Both the position numbers and the translations under genes were made by a program. Below, piece by piece: positions 22,828 to 30,955 of a stretch of DNA of 64,000 nucleotides. Source of the stretch: Bacilli bacterium (GTDB lineage: Bacteria; Bacillota_I; Bacilli_A; RFN20; CAG-826); the NCBI GenBank assembly GCA_024399115.1, contig JAKSHZ010000001.1, forward strand, positions 1 through 64,000, written 5' to 3'. Below the pieces are notes generated by a model, which saw only the letters and a program-made list of their open reading frames with translations, made no database searches and was not told the DNA's origin. How positions within the stretch are numbered: the first letter of the stretch is position 1; each line of letters begins with the position of its first letter.

Positions 22828-23814
22828 ATGATTATGAGCAATTTATGGGCACTTGTTCTTGGTGATGTAAAAGGTGTTCCATTTCAGTTTTTATCAAGAG
22901 ACTTTATCAACGGTATATCAAGCGATACTTGGTTGATTTTATATTACGGTGATACAATTGCAGAAAAACGCAAAATTGAACCGGGAACTTACAGTGACGA
23001 TACTGCAATGACACTTGCTACAATGGATGCATTTGTTAAGTTTAATTCAAGCAACATTACAGATGACTTCTACAAAATCTTAATCAAGAACTTTCAGAAC
23101 TGGTTATACAAAGGAGCTTATACACAGGATGGATATGCTTGGGATGTAGGCATAACTACTGAACGTGCAATTGACAGATATCCAGACGAGATTACAAATC
23201 TGGAATTCCTCGGTGACCCAGAACTTAACAACTCAGGAAATGGTTCATTAATGCGTATGGCACCTGTTGCTATGTTCTTGTATTACAAGGATGGAGTGAA
23301 CGCATTACGAAAACGTGAAAACATTGACCTTGTAGAAAACGTCTCTGCAATTACTCATAAGAGTCCATTATGTCTTGTGTACTGTGTTATCTATACACAG
23401 TTTATGTTGCTTGCACTTGATAAAAAAATTAATCCTTTAACATGGGTATTAGAATGTAAAAGAGAACTTACCCGATGTCCATTAACAGAAGAAGAAATTG
23501 AAATTATTAACAAGTGTAAGATTTTTCTCTCTAACTTCTCAAGACTTTTACGAAGAGATATCGATGGAACAGGGTTTGTAGTTGACACATTAAAAGCTGC
23601 AGTTTGGTCTGTGATTCATTCTACAGAATTAAATGAGGCAATTGCTAACTGTGTACTTTTAGGGGATGATACCGATACAACAGCCTGTGTAGCAGGTTCT
23701 TTGTTTGGACACCATCTTAAATCTGATATGAAAACAGTTAGAAATTATCAGAAAGTTAATAGATACATCGAAGAGTTTCAGGACTTTTTAATTAAAATGC
23801 AAGGAGATAAATAA
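22828..23814 (+). CDS. ADP-ribosylglycohydrolase (DraG/ARH family)
   Basis: 328 aa with SD GGAGGAG. Family metal-binding motifs are clear: GTYSDDTAMTLATM (~residues 53-66) and LLGDDTDTTACVAGSLFG (~272-289), with NSGNGSLMRMAP between. These enzymes remove ADP-ribose from Arg or other residues using two Mg2+ ions. In a phage such an enzyme could reverse ADP-ribosylation by a host defence toxin or reset a phage-made modification; both are inference. It has its own promoter candidate and is followed closely by the genes at 23818 and 24240. Confidence 0.85.
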   Translation: MIMSNLWALVLGDVKGVPFQFLSRDFINGISSDTWLILYYGDTIAEKRKIEPGTYSDDTAMTLATMDAFVKFNSSNITDDFYKILIKNFQNWLYKGAYTQDGYAWDVGITTERAIDRYPDEITNLEFLGDPELNNSGNGSLMRMAPVAMFLYYKDGVNALRKRENIDLVENVSAITHKSPLCLVYCVIYTQFMLLALDKKINPLTWVLECKRELTRCPLTEEEIEIINKCKIFLSNFSRLLRRDIDGTGFVVDTLKAAVWSVIHSTELNEAIANCVLLGDDTDTTACVAGSLFGHHLKSDMKTVRNYQKVNRYIEEFQDFLIKMQGDK

Positions 23815-23817
23815 AAA

Positions 23818-24240
23818 ATGAATTTCGCTAAAAGTATTGATAAAGAATCTGTTGATGAAACTATGTACAGAGTTAATATAGCACACGCAGAAAGAGACGG
23901 AGATCTTAAAAGAAAGTTTGAAATTGAACAGGAGTATGTAGAAAATCTAAAGACTAAATTTCTTAATAAACTTCACAGTGATGAAGTTTTATTAATGACA
24001 AACAAACTCATAGGAAAGCAGTATCTTCTTGCCGGAACCCCTGTAATTGAGGTAGCAATTGCAAACGATTTAATTGCAGTAATTGAAAAGTATGAAAAGA
24101 AATACGGGTTCGATATTCTGGATAAAAGAGAACACTATGACAAAGTTGATGATTTAGCAGGAGATTTATTGAGATATATTTGTTCTATGCATAACGCAGA
24201 ACTTATATATGGTAAAACAGATGTATTAAAGAGGATTTAA
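23818..24240 (+). CDS. unknown protein, paralog of the 22079 product
   Basis: 140 aa, SD AAGGAGA. Residues ~48-135 match the 98-aa protein at 22079-22375 (see shared GKQYLLAGTP and YEKKYGF), with an extra charged N-terminal helix (HAERDGDLKRKFEIEQEY). The stop overlaps the next ATG (TAATG). Confidence 0.55.
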   Translation: MNFAKSIDKESVDETMYRVNIAHAERDGDLKRKFEIEQEYVENLKTKFLNKLHSDEVLLMTNKLIGKQYLLAGTPVIEVAIANDLIAVIEKYEKKYGFDILDKREHYDKVDDLAGDLLRYICSMHNAELIYGKTDVLKRI

Positions 24241-24758
24241 TGAGATACAACAAAAACGAAGTGCTTAAGTTATGTTATGAATTATGTGATGCCAACATTG
24301 AAAAGATTATGGTTATCTGTCTCACAGAAAATGGTACACCTTTTGCCCATTCAGTGATTCGTACTGGAACTGAACAAGACTGTACAATCAGAGTCAAAGA
24401 TATTATCAAGTATATTAGAAAATATAATTGTAAAAACTTTGTCCTTTGTCATAATCATACTAACGGGATTCTTGACCAATCTGAAGAAGATGATCATTTA
24501 ACATCATTAATAATTGAATTGGAAAGTGATTTTGATTATAAACTGGTTGACCATATCATTGTAATGAAAGGTAATCCGACAGTACACTTCTCTTACAAAG
24601 ATATTAACTTTAAGTTTGTCGCTGATAATTCAGTTATTAATAATGAAGTTCCAACTTCACTTCATAAAAAGATATTACTTGTTGCTAATAAAGCATCAGT
24701 AAAAAAAGAAGTTAACAAATCACAAAGCAAACAAGTGATTTGTTTTGTTAAAAAGTAA
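24240..24758 (+). CDS. JAB/RadC-like metalloprotein
   Basis: 172 aa. CHNHTNGILDQSEEDDHLTS carries the H-x-H...S...D arrangement of the JAMM zinc site used by RadC and JAB-domain proteins, with a downstream VDHIIVMKG strand as in RadC. The N-terminal HhH part of full RadC is missing, so this is the JAB domain plus a short basic tail. RadC-type genes are common in mobile elements; activity is unproven. Coupled to the gene before it. Confidence 0.7.
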   Translation: MRYNKNEVLKLCYELCDANIEKIMVICLTENGTPFAHSVIRTGTEQDCTIRVKDIIKYIRKYNCKNFVLCHNHTNGILDQSEEDDHLTSLIIELESDFDYKLVDHIIVMKGNPTVHFSYKDINFKFVADNSVINNEVPTSLHKKILLVANKASVKKEVNKSQSKQVICFVKK

Positions 24759-24763
24759 TTAAT

Positions 24764-24890
24764 AGTCGTGGTGGTAGATGTAATCATATATCATTAAAAA
24801 GGTATATGAGGATGCACCGGCTTAAAAAAAATAAGTACTTGATATATGAGAAGCTAGGAAACTGCTGCCACGACTTTCTTTTTTTTTTGG
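24764..24890 (+). ncRNA. structured leader/attenuator RNA
   Basis: Outer helix AGTCGTGG (24764-24771) / CCACGACT (24868-24875) runs straight into a T-tract. Inside, CATATATC (24785-24792) can pair with either GGTATATG (24801-24808) or GATATATG (24841-24848). The long closing stem plus T-tract would stop transcription before the membrane-protein gene at 24903. Riboswitch-like, class unknown. Confidence 0.5.
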
Positions 24891-24902
24891 AGGAGATTAA
24901 TT

Positions 24903-25838
24903 ATGAAAATTATAGCACGACTAATTATATATGGACTATTTCTTTCATGCCTTGTTAAAGCTTTCGTTGGACTTTCATTTTGGAGAACATACGAAGATGA
25001 AATAATTCCAATGGCCGCAGAGTTTGAAAAAGAAGAAGCTGAATATGGAAAGAATTACGGTTTCTCTTACACAAGAGAAATATATGAGAATCGATGGATG
25101 AATTTTATTAGAGAAAAACATTTTTTAGATGGTTCATTCAATGATGTGGTAATTGCATGGATTACAACTACACCTATAAAAGATACTTTAGTATACCTTT
25201 GGAATATCATACAATTAATTCTTATGCTTGAAGGTTTTATCTATCTTTATAACCGAGAGAAGAAAATCAGAGATGAAGAAGAAGGTATTATTAAAGATTA
25301 TCCAAAAGATATAAACATCGATACTGCAACTAACGATGAGATTTATGAAGCATTAAAACAACTTGATCCAACATTTGCCCTTAATCCTTACTCAAGGGGT
25401 GAACATAGAGATGATTTAATCAGAAAGTATAAAGAAGCAAAGCAAATGAGTGATGATTATGATTATACTATCAAGATTCATAAACGTTACAAAAAACTGT
25501 ATTGGTTCTTCTTATTCTTCTGGATTTTAGCACCGTTCTTTATTCCACTTATTATAGCAGGTGTTGGTGGATTAATGTTATCTTCATTCATTTTCTTTAT
25601 TACAGTACCTGCTGGAATATTTATGGGTTCTGTAGTATGGCCATTAGTTCTTAAACAGATGATATTTGTAGATGATGAAGAAGGTGATGCTATGGTAGCC
25701 AAAGGAAAATGGCGAGATGGTAAAAAAGTTTTCTACTCTGAAGTTATTATGGAAAAAATAAACCTCTCAAGAGAAGAAGAAAAAACAAATACAGCTTCAT
25801 TATTGACTGGCAATATATTAAGCAAGTTTTTCAAATAG
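24903..25838 (+). CDS. membrane protein with four predicted helices
   Basis: 311 aa, SD GGAGGAG. Hydrophobic segments at about 5-25, 98-118, 200-220 and 222-250, the last rich in Gly and Phe (IIAGVGGLMLSSFIFFITVP). A soluble loop of ~80 residues between the second and third contains TNDEIYEALKQLDPTFALNP. Function not known; superinfection or envelope roles are possible. A terminator follows. Confidence 0.6.
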   Translation: MKIIARLIIYGLFLSCLVKAFVGLSFWRTYEDEIIPMAAEFEKEEAEYGKNYGFSYTREIYENRWMNFIREKHFLDGSFNDVVIAWITTTPIKDTLVYLWNIIQLILMLEGFIYLYNREKKIRDEEEGIIKDYPKDINIDTATNDEIYEALKQLDPTFALNPYSRGEHRDDLIRKYKEAKQMSDDYDYTIKIHKRYKKLYWFFLFFWILAPFFIPLIIAGVGGLMLSSFIFFITVPAGIFMGSVVWPLVLKQMIFVDDEEGDAMVAKGKWRDGKKVFYSEVIMEKINLSREEEKTNTASLLTGNILSKFFK

Positions 25839-25856
25839 TTGTCAGGGTCATCATTC

Positions 25857-25889
25857 AAAACTCCACGGTTTATTCTGTGGAGTTTTTTT
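25857..25889 (+). terminator. intrinsic terminator
   Basis: 10-bp stem AAAACTCCAC / GTGGAGTTTT with T-run, after the membrane-protein gene. Confidence 0.85.
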
Positions 25890-25949
25890 ATGTCTATGGA
25901 CATTTTATGGAATACTTGCATTTTAATGCATTATTTACTTGTTTTTTAC

Positions 25950-25978
25950 TTGTCTTTTGTATTTTGGTGTATTATAAT
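25950..25978 (+). promoter_or_regulatory. promoter giving a leaderless mRNA
   Basis: TTGTCT (25950-25955), 17-base spacer, TATAAT (25973-25978), then 6 bases and the ATG at 25985. No SD. Transcription should start at or next to the ATG. Confidence 0.7.
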
Positions 25979-25984
25979 GTAAGT

Positions 25985-26272
25985 ATGTTAGACCTTAAGA
26001 AAGATATACCAGTAAGACAGGAATGTTTTGACGTGGTAGAAGACAAAATCGCACAGATTAGAGATTTATTATTAGAAGCGGAACAGACATTACACATGGC
26101 TGTTGAAACAAAAGATTGCCTTTTAACTAAAGAAGAAGTTGCAGAATACTTCAGATGTAGTCCTAATGCAATCCCAAGAGCTATCCCAAGATTCAGACAG
26201 AGTGGTAGTTCTTTATTCTTAAAAAGTGATGTTGATGCATATGTCAACAAGCGATTAAAACGAAATAAATAA
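25985..26272 (+). CDS. excisionase/MerR-like HTH protein, leaderless
   Basis: 95 aa from the ATG at 25985, chosen because the promoter -10 lies 6 bases upstream and the longer frame would be untranscribed. The C-terminal half LTKEEVAEYFRCSPNAIPRA followed by FLKSDVDAYVNKRLKR matches helix-turn-helix excisionase-type DNA-binding domains. N-terminal part is a helix. It probably regulates the recombination operon that follows (Rad52-like, SSB). Confidence 0.7.
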   Translation: MLDLKKDIPVRQECFDVVEDKIAQIRDLLLEAEQTLHMAVETKDCLLTKEEVAEYFRCSPNAIPRAIPRFRQSGSSLFLKSDVDAYVNKRLKRNK

Positions 26273-26317
26273 GCAGTTTGCTTATAAAGAGATTATCTTT
26301 AACATAGGAGATTAAAC

Positions 26318-27049
26318 GTGAAAGCAAATGAATTAATCAAATTGCAGGAACCTTTCCCGGCACAGGACATTGAATGGAGACTTCAAAGCTGTGGCGAAAC
26401 TAAAGGTAAACTGTGGGGAAAAGTACTTGCATACATTACCTCAAGAGCCGTTCAAGAACGTCTTGATAATGTGTGTGGTCCTGATGGTTGGCAGTGTTCA
26501 ATTAAGAAAGAAGGTGATGCATATCTGTGTACACTTTCAGTTCGTGTAGAACACGAAGATGGAACTGTAGAATGGATTTCGAGAACTGATGGTGCTGATG
26601 CTACAGATATCGAAGCTGTAAAAGGTGGTATTTCTGGAGCTATTAAACGTGCAGCAGTTTTATTCGGATGTGGTCGTTATCTTTATCAATTAAAAGATAA
26701 TTGGGCTAATATTTCGGAACATGGTGCTTTTTCTGGTAAGACAAAAGAAGGTACATGGTTCAAATGGGACCCACCTACACTTCCAGATTGGGCATTACCA
26801 AAAACAAATAAAGTTCAAAATAAATCTGGTAAGGAAGAGACTTCGACCCCTACTTCCGTACCAGATAGTCCAGAAGTAACTAAGGCTATCAAGACCGTTA
26901 AAGATTATATCATAAATAACCAGTTAAACAAGGACTGGATTCCTAAAGCTAACAGTTATATTGAGACAAAAAATCTTGATGGACTTAACAGAATCGTTTC
27001 CTATATGGAAGCACAGATTGATAAAGCAATTACTGAAGAAGCAAGCTAA
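26318..27049 (+). CDS. Rad52/Rad22-family single-strand annealing protein, GTG start
   Basis: 243 aa; GTG at 26318 behind AGGAG. The N-terminal 160 residues carry the family pattern: FPAQDIEWRLQSCG, VLAYITSRAVQERLDNVCG, WISRTDGADATDIEAVKGG, then IKRAAVLFGCGRYLY. Such phage proteins form rings that anneal complementary strands for recombination-dependent repair and replication. The C-terminal linker is rich in Ser/Thr/Pro. The next gene is SSB, a usual partner. Confidence 0.88.
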   Translation: MKANELIKLQEPFPAQDIEWRLQSCGETKGKLWGKVLAYITSRAVQERLDNVCGPDGWQCSIKKEGDAYLCTLSVRVEHEDGTVEWISRTDGADATDIEAVKGGISGAIKRAAVLFGCGRYLYQLKDNWANISEHGAFSGKTKEGTWFKWDPPTLPDWALPKTNKVQNKSGKEETSTPTSVPDSPEVTKAIKTVKDYIINNQLNKDWIPKANSYIETKNLDGLNRIVSYMEAQIDKAITEEAS

Positions 27050-27061
27050 GAGGAATAAACT

Positions 27062-27460
27062 ATGAATGATATTAACGTAACAACATTGCAGGGAAGATTA
27101 ACTGCAGACGCAACAATTAAACAGTTCGACAATGGAAATCAGGTATTACAGTTTTCAATTGCTGTAAATACTTCATTCAAAAAAGGAGAAGAATGGGTAG
27201 ACTACCCTAACTTCTTCTCTTGTAAATACTACGGAAAATCTCTCGAAAAATTAAACGAAAGACTTAAGAAAGGAAAAGAAGTGACTCTTGTAGGTCACTT
27301 GAAACAGGACCGTTGGGAAAAAGACGGGCAGAAAAATTCTGCTGTTGTAGTTGAAGTTGAAAAACTCAGAGTTGCTTTGGACAAATCAGGGTCATCATCT
27401 GATACTTCATCGGAAACTTCGTCAGATCCCAGTGAATTCCCAGAGGACATTCCCTTCTAA
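27062..27460 (+). CDS. ssb: single-stranded DNA-binding protein
   Basis: 132 aa with the OB-fold pattern of bacterial SSB (TLQGRLTADATIKQFDNGNQ, VLQFSIAVNTSF, FFSCKYYGK, VTLVGHLKQDRWEKDGQ). It ends in a Ser/Asp-rich linker and the acidic tip PEDIPF that binds partner proteins. Follows the Rad52-like gene by 12 bases with SD AGAGGA. Confidence 0.92.
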   Translation: MNDINVTTLQGRLTADATIKQFDNGNQVLQFSIAVNTSFKKGEEWVDYPNFFSCKYYGKSLEKLNERLKKGKEVTLVGHLKQDRWEKDGQKNSAVVVEVEKLRVALDKSGSSSDTSSETSSDPSEFPEDIPF

Positions 27461-27556
27461 TATCCCTCCACAAGTTCAGGCATTCGCTAACGCATTTGGG
27501 GAAATCGTGTAGCGAAAGGCGGCCACTGCCTTAAGTGTGGCAAATTGGGAGTAATA

Positions 27557-28093
27557 ATGACAAAGTCTAAAGAGAGAATAACAAAGATTACAAAGAAAGG
27601 AGCATTTAACTTTGCACTTAATGCTGCTTATTCTGCAATCAAATACAATGAAGAATCTTTTTTCGACAGTACTACCGGCTCAAATATAGTATTCATTATT
27701 GAAAGTGTAACAGGGTTAACTTTTGAAGTCTTTAGAAAAATGGTGCTTGAATCATTAGATTATGAAAATAAGTTTGACTACGATACCGTTGTCAAAGACG
27801 CAAAGACTTTAAGTATTAAAGAGCTTGCCGCTAAACACGAATGTTCTTATGAAGAAATGAGATATTACCTGATTAGTCGCAATATCAAATACAATAAGAC
27901 AAACCCAAAACTTACACAAGAAAGAAATACTGAAAAGATTAAAGACACTGCTATCAGATTAAACGGTAAATACACCTTATCAGAACTTTCGAATATCGTT
28001 GGTATTCAGTACTCATTCGTTAAAGAAATATGTCTTCGCTATGGACTTCCATATCGCAAGACTGCAAGGAATCGTGTATCAGTAACCCCATAG
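27557..28093 (+). CDS. HTH-like protein whose end runs into the IscB 2 element
   Basis: 178 aa from the ATG at 27557 (SD GGGAG). Two HTH-like segments: LSIKELAAKHECSYEEMRYY and YTLSELSNIVGIQYSFVKEI. The final residues NRVSVTP* are encoded across the left end of the IscB element, whose hairpin at 28086 supplies the stop codon. The native C-terminus may have been cut by insertion. Confidence 0.55.
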   Translation: MTKSKERITKITKKGAFNFALNAAYSAIKYNEESFFDSTTGSNIVFIIESVTGLTFEVFRKMVLESLDYENKFDYDTVVKDAKTLSIKELAAKHECSYEEMRYYLISRNIKYNKTNPKLTQERNTEKIKDTAIRLNGKYTLSELSNIVGIQYSFVKEICLRYGLPYRKTARNRVSVTP

Positions 28094-28326
28094 CTAAAGC
28101 TAGGGGCTTGTAGCCCTTTACTGACTAGACTGAGTGATAAGCAGTGTTACTGCTTTGAACTACGTTATCTGTAAATGTATAGACACCAGTGGATGTAATA
28201 CCTAGTCCACTGCTCTGTGGTAAGTGATTAAACAAGACTGAGAGGTAGGTCTAGTGTTGCTTACAAGAAACTACAGATAACATTGTCTAAGGTATTCAAC
28301 TCTAACATACAGGAGAATTTAAAATT
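28085..28326 (+). ncRNA. omega-RNA-like region of IscB 2
   Basis: Begins at an IS-end hairpin CCCCATAGC-taaa-GCTAGGGG (28086-28106). Holds TGAACTACGTT (28156-28166) and CTGCTCTGTG (28210-28219) as before IscB 1. The helix GTTATCTGT (28164-28172) / ACAGATAAC (28273-28281), followed by ATTG, corresponds to a different-sequence helix there, so pairing is conserved while sequence is not. Confidence 0.72.
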
Positions 28327-29562
28327 ATGGTGTATGTATCAAATATTGAAGGTAAACCGCTGATGCCTTGTAAAGAGGCAAAGGCGAGGCATCTTTTAAA
28401 AGACGGCAAAGCAATCGTTGTAAGAAAAGAACCTTTTACAATCCGTTTGCTTTTTGAAGTGGATAATGTAACGCAAGAAGTTGCATTGGGAATTGATGCA
28501 GGTTCTAAACATATCGGAGTAAGTGCTACTACTGGTAGGAAAGAATTATATGCAGCAGATGTTGAGTTGAGAAACGATATCGTAGATTTGATTTCTACTA
28601 GACGTAAATATCGTAGAACTAGAAGGAACAGATTGCGTTATCGTAAGCCTAGATTCAATAATCGTGTTCACTCCAAACATAAAGGATGGCTGGCACCAAG
28701 TATCGAACAGAAGATTAACTGTCACTTAAAGATAGTTGAAGATGTACACAAGATACTTCCTGTTTCTAAGGTAATTGTTGAAGTTGCTTCTTTTGATATT
28801 CAGAAGATTAAGAATCCTAATATCGAAGGAAAGGAATATCAGCAGGGTGAACAGTTAGGATTCTGGAATGTAAGAGAGTATGTTCTGTTTAGAGATGATC
28901 ATACTTGTCAGTGCTGTAAAGGTAAATCTAAGGATTCAATTTTGAATGTACACCATATTGAATCAAGAAAGATTGGAGGAAATTCTCCAAACAATCTGAT
29001 TGCTTTATGTGAAACCTGTCATCGTGGTTATCACAAAGGAACTGTTAAGTTACCTAAGAACATTAAACGTGGTATGTCATTTAGAGATGCCACGTTTATG
29101 GGAATTATGAGATGGACTTTCTGCGAAAGATTAAGGGCTATATATCCAAATGTTTCTATAACTTACGGATATATAACAAAAAATACTCGCATAGAGAACA
29201 ATCTTCCTAAAGACCATTACATAGATGCTAGGTGTATAAGTGGTAATCCATTAGCTGAACCTTTAGGTTATGTCTGGTATATGAGAAAAGTACGCAGACA
29301 TAACAGACAGATTCATAAGGCTAAGATATTGAAAGGTGGTGTTAAAAAACTTAATCAGGCTCCTTATTTAGTTAAGGGTTTTAGATTATTCGACAAGGTA
29401 AAACTTGATAATAAATCTTGTTTTATCTTCGGTAGACGGTCTAGTGGTTCATTTGATATCAGAACTCTTTCAGGAGAAGTGATATCAAGATGTGCCAATA
29501 GTAAAAAATTAGAATTGATATCCAAAAGAAATGGATATTTATCAGAAAGGAGAAATGCGTAA
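28327..29562 (+). CDS. iscB: IscB RNA-guided nuclease 2
   Basis: 411 aa, SD AGGAGAA. N-terminal PLMP motif is intact (GKPLMPCKEAKARHLLKDGK). RuvC-I LGIDAGSKHIG (Asp57), bridge helix RRKYRRTRRNRLRYRKPRF, RuvC-II VIVEVASFD (Glu152), HNH with CQCC and LNVHHIESRKIGG (His209/210) and CETCH, RuvC-III KDHYIDA (His297, Asp300), then a C-terminal domain. Complete and probably active. It differs widely in sequence from IscB 1, so the two arrived separately. No transposase gene lies nearby. Confidence 0.9.
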   Translation: MVYVSNIEGKPLMPCKEAKARHLLKDGKAIVVRKEPFTIRLLFEVDNVTQEVALGIDAGSKHIGVSATTGRKELYAADVELRNDIVDLISTRRKYRRTRRNRLRYRKPRFNNRVHSKHKGWLAPSIEQKINCHLKIVEDVHKILPVSKVIVEVASFDIQKIKNPNIEGKEYQQGEQLGFWNVREYVLFRDDHTCQCCKGKSKDSILNVHHIESRKIGGNSPNNLIALCETCHRGYHKGTVKLPKNIKRGMSFRDATFMGIMRWTFCERLRAIYPNVSITYGYITKNTRIENNLPKDHYIDARCISGNPLAEPLGYVWYMRKVRRHNRQIHKAKILKGGVKKLNQAPYLVKGFRLFDKVKLDNKSCFIFGRRSSGSFDIRTLSGEVISRCANSKKLELISKRNGYLSERRNA

Positions 29563-29569
29563 ACTTCCT

Positions 29570-29589
29570 CCCCATAGTTAAAACTAGGG
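29570..29589 (+). repeat. right-end hairpin of the IscB 2 element
   Basis: CCCCATAGTTaaAACTAGGG, close to the left-end hairpin at 28086-28106. Together they probably mark the two ends of an IS200/IS605-type element without TnpA. Confidence 0.5.
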
Positions 29590-29611
29590 ATTTCCGTTTA
29601 CGCTACTTCGT

Positions 29612-29812
29612 ATGAAGAAAATTAAGTATGGTGTAAAAACTGGCTTTTCGACCACAATTTGTCCTTATGACTTAAACACTGAAGAACCTATTTATGTAGG
29701 TTCTAAAACTTGCAGTGCTTTATGTTCACATAACATCAAAACAGATAAAGGTTATGTACTTTGTTCTCGCTGTGAATTACACAAAAGACCTTTTCACAAG
29801 GTAAAGATATGA
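29612..29812 (+). CDS. Cys-rich small protein, 66 aa
   Basis: ATG at 29612, no clear SD. Contains STTICPYDLN and six Cys overall in a CxxxC / CxxC arrangement (TCSALCSHNI, YVLCSRCELH) that could form a zinc site. Lies directly after the IscB 2 element, so its upstream region may have been changed by insertion. Confidence 0.5.
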   Translation: MKKIKYGVKTGFSTTICPYDLNTEEPIYVGSKTCSALCSHNIKTDKGYVLCSRCELHKRPFHKVKI

Positions 29813-29991
29813 GATTGAGTTATATAGCGTGTTATTTAATCGGGTTAGTAACGATGTATCTTAGCGTATTTGCTGACGATATGTTAGACCCTTATAAGTC
29901 TCTGATTAAACTTGGTGGATTTCTAATGGGTCTAATTCTCGTAGTAAATATTATGAGAATCGATAATAAAAATTTTGAGGATGAAGAATGA
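29809..29991 (+). CDS. small membrane protein, 60 aa
   Basis: Overlaps the previous stop by 4 bases. Two hydrophobic segments (YIACYLIGLVTMYLSVF and LIKLGGFLMGLILVVNIM) around a short polar loop, acidic end. Possibly a holin- or toxin-like membrane peptide; no evidence beyond topology. Confidence 0.5.
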   Translation: MRLSYIACYLIGLVTMYLSVFADDMLDPYKSLIKLGGFLMGLILVVNIMRIDNKNFEDEE

Positions 29992-30218
29992 GGTGGTACG
30001 AATACTTAATGCTCTTTGTATTCATTGCATTAATTGCAATTGTTAGTTGTCAATTAGTGCAGGATATCAAAGAAGTTAAAGATTATATACAAGAACTGTA
30101 TGTAAACGAAGCACAGCTCGAAGACTTGATCCAGACTAGTGCAAAAGAAACAAAAGACGAATGTAGAAGAATGACTGATACAGTCGTTGATTTCGTGATA
30201 AACGAAAGATGGAATTAG
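29988..30218 (+). CDS. membrane-anchored helical protein, 76 aa
   Basis: Overlap of 4 bases with the previous gene; SD GAGGATGAAG. One N-terminal membrane helix (LMLFVFIALIAIVSCQLV) and a helical, charged C-terminal part (LEDLIQTSAKETKDECRRM). Topology resembles small i-spanin-like or accessory proteins, but the lysis cassette is elsewhere. Confidence 0.5.
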   Translation: MRWYEYLMLFVFIALIAIVSCQLVQDIKEVKDYIQELYVNEAQLEDLIQTSAKETKDECRRMTDTVVDFVINERWN

Positions 30219-30221
30219 TAT

Positions 30222-30433
30222 CCAACTACTGTCAGTAGTGAAGATAGACGCTTGTCCGTATGGACTGCGAATCCCAAAAAAAATGTGGTTTGAGATACCC
30301 TGCTTCCGAAAGGTTGCAGGGTCTTATTCGGTTATTAACCGGCTGTCAGTCGGATAATATAACTCCTATCCGTATGGATGGAGATTTCTTTAAAAGATTT
30401 CAGTTCCACTCTTTTGAGTGGAACATTTTGTTT
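30222..30433 (+). ncRNA. structured non-coding RNA with terminator
   Basis: About 210 bases without SD-led ORF and at least six hairpins: CTACT/AGTAG (30226-30238), GTCC-GTAT-GGAC (30254-30265), ACCCTGC/GCAGGGT (30297-30303/30316-30322) topped by a GAAA loop, CCGGCT/AGTCGG (30339-30353), ATCC-GTAT-GGAT (30368-30379) and a final GTTCCACTC/GAGTGGAAC terminator stem (30403-30424). The motif TCCGTATGGA occurs in two of the hairpins. Class unknown. Confidence 0.5.
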
Positions 30434-30438
30434 AACAC

Positions 30439-30612
30439 ATGAGAAAACTAATCAAACAAATGACACCCGAAGAAAAACGGGAATATTATCGTGAATATTA
30501 TAAAGCTCATAGAGAAGAACGATTAGCATCTTCTAAAAAATATAATCATTCACATAAGGCTGAAGTTAATGAATACAAAAGACTTTGGTATAGAAAAAAA
30601 TGCGGACTATAA
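30439..30612 (+). CDS. small basic helical protein, 57 aa
   Basis: ATG at 30439 just after the terminator hairpin, no clear SD. Product MRKLIKQMTPEEKREYYREY..., very rich in Lys, Arg, Glu and Tyr, like short phage nucleic-acid-binding peptides. Moderate evidence for translation. Confidence 0.4.
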   Translation: MRKLIKQMTPEEKREYYREYYKAHREERLASSKKYNHSHKAEVNEYKRLWYRKKCGL

Positions 30613-30621
30613 GGAATAAAA

Positions 30622-30945
30622 ATGACTACAGAAGATTTAATTGAACAGTTCATTCAGGCAGGTGTTAAGGCCTACAAGATTATCCTCAGAGGAACTGAGA
30701 AATATGACAGACTTAACAGACACCTTCCTGTTGATATTGACGGTCAGGAAGTAAATTACTGGAGAGAATATGGTGTATATACAATGTCCATTTATCTCCA
30801 CAACTTATTACCTGACAGTCATCTTGAATGTACTTTAGATGGAAACGATTCATCGATTAGTATCGAACTTACAGACGAACAACAGCGATTCCTTAATGGA
30901 AAATTGTATGAGTTCCTTAAAAAAAATAATGCACTTTCTTTTTAG
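30622..30945 (+). CDS. unknown protein, 107 aa
   Basis: SD AAGGAA, ATG at 30622. Mixed helix and strand (TEDLIEQFIQAGVKAYKIIL, SHLECTLDGNDSSISIELTD). No recognised family. Confidence 0.5.
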   Translation: MTTEDLIEQFIQAGVKAYKIILRGTEKYDRLNRHLPVDIDGQEVNYWREYGVYTMSIYLHNLLPDSHLECTLDGNDSSISIELTDEQQRFLNGKLYEFLKKNNALSF

Positions 30946-30955
30946 GAGGTTTAAA

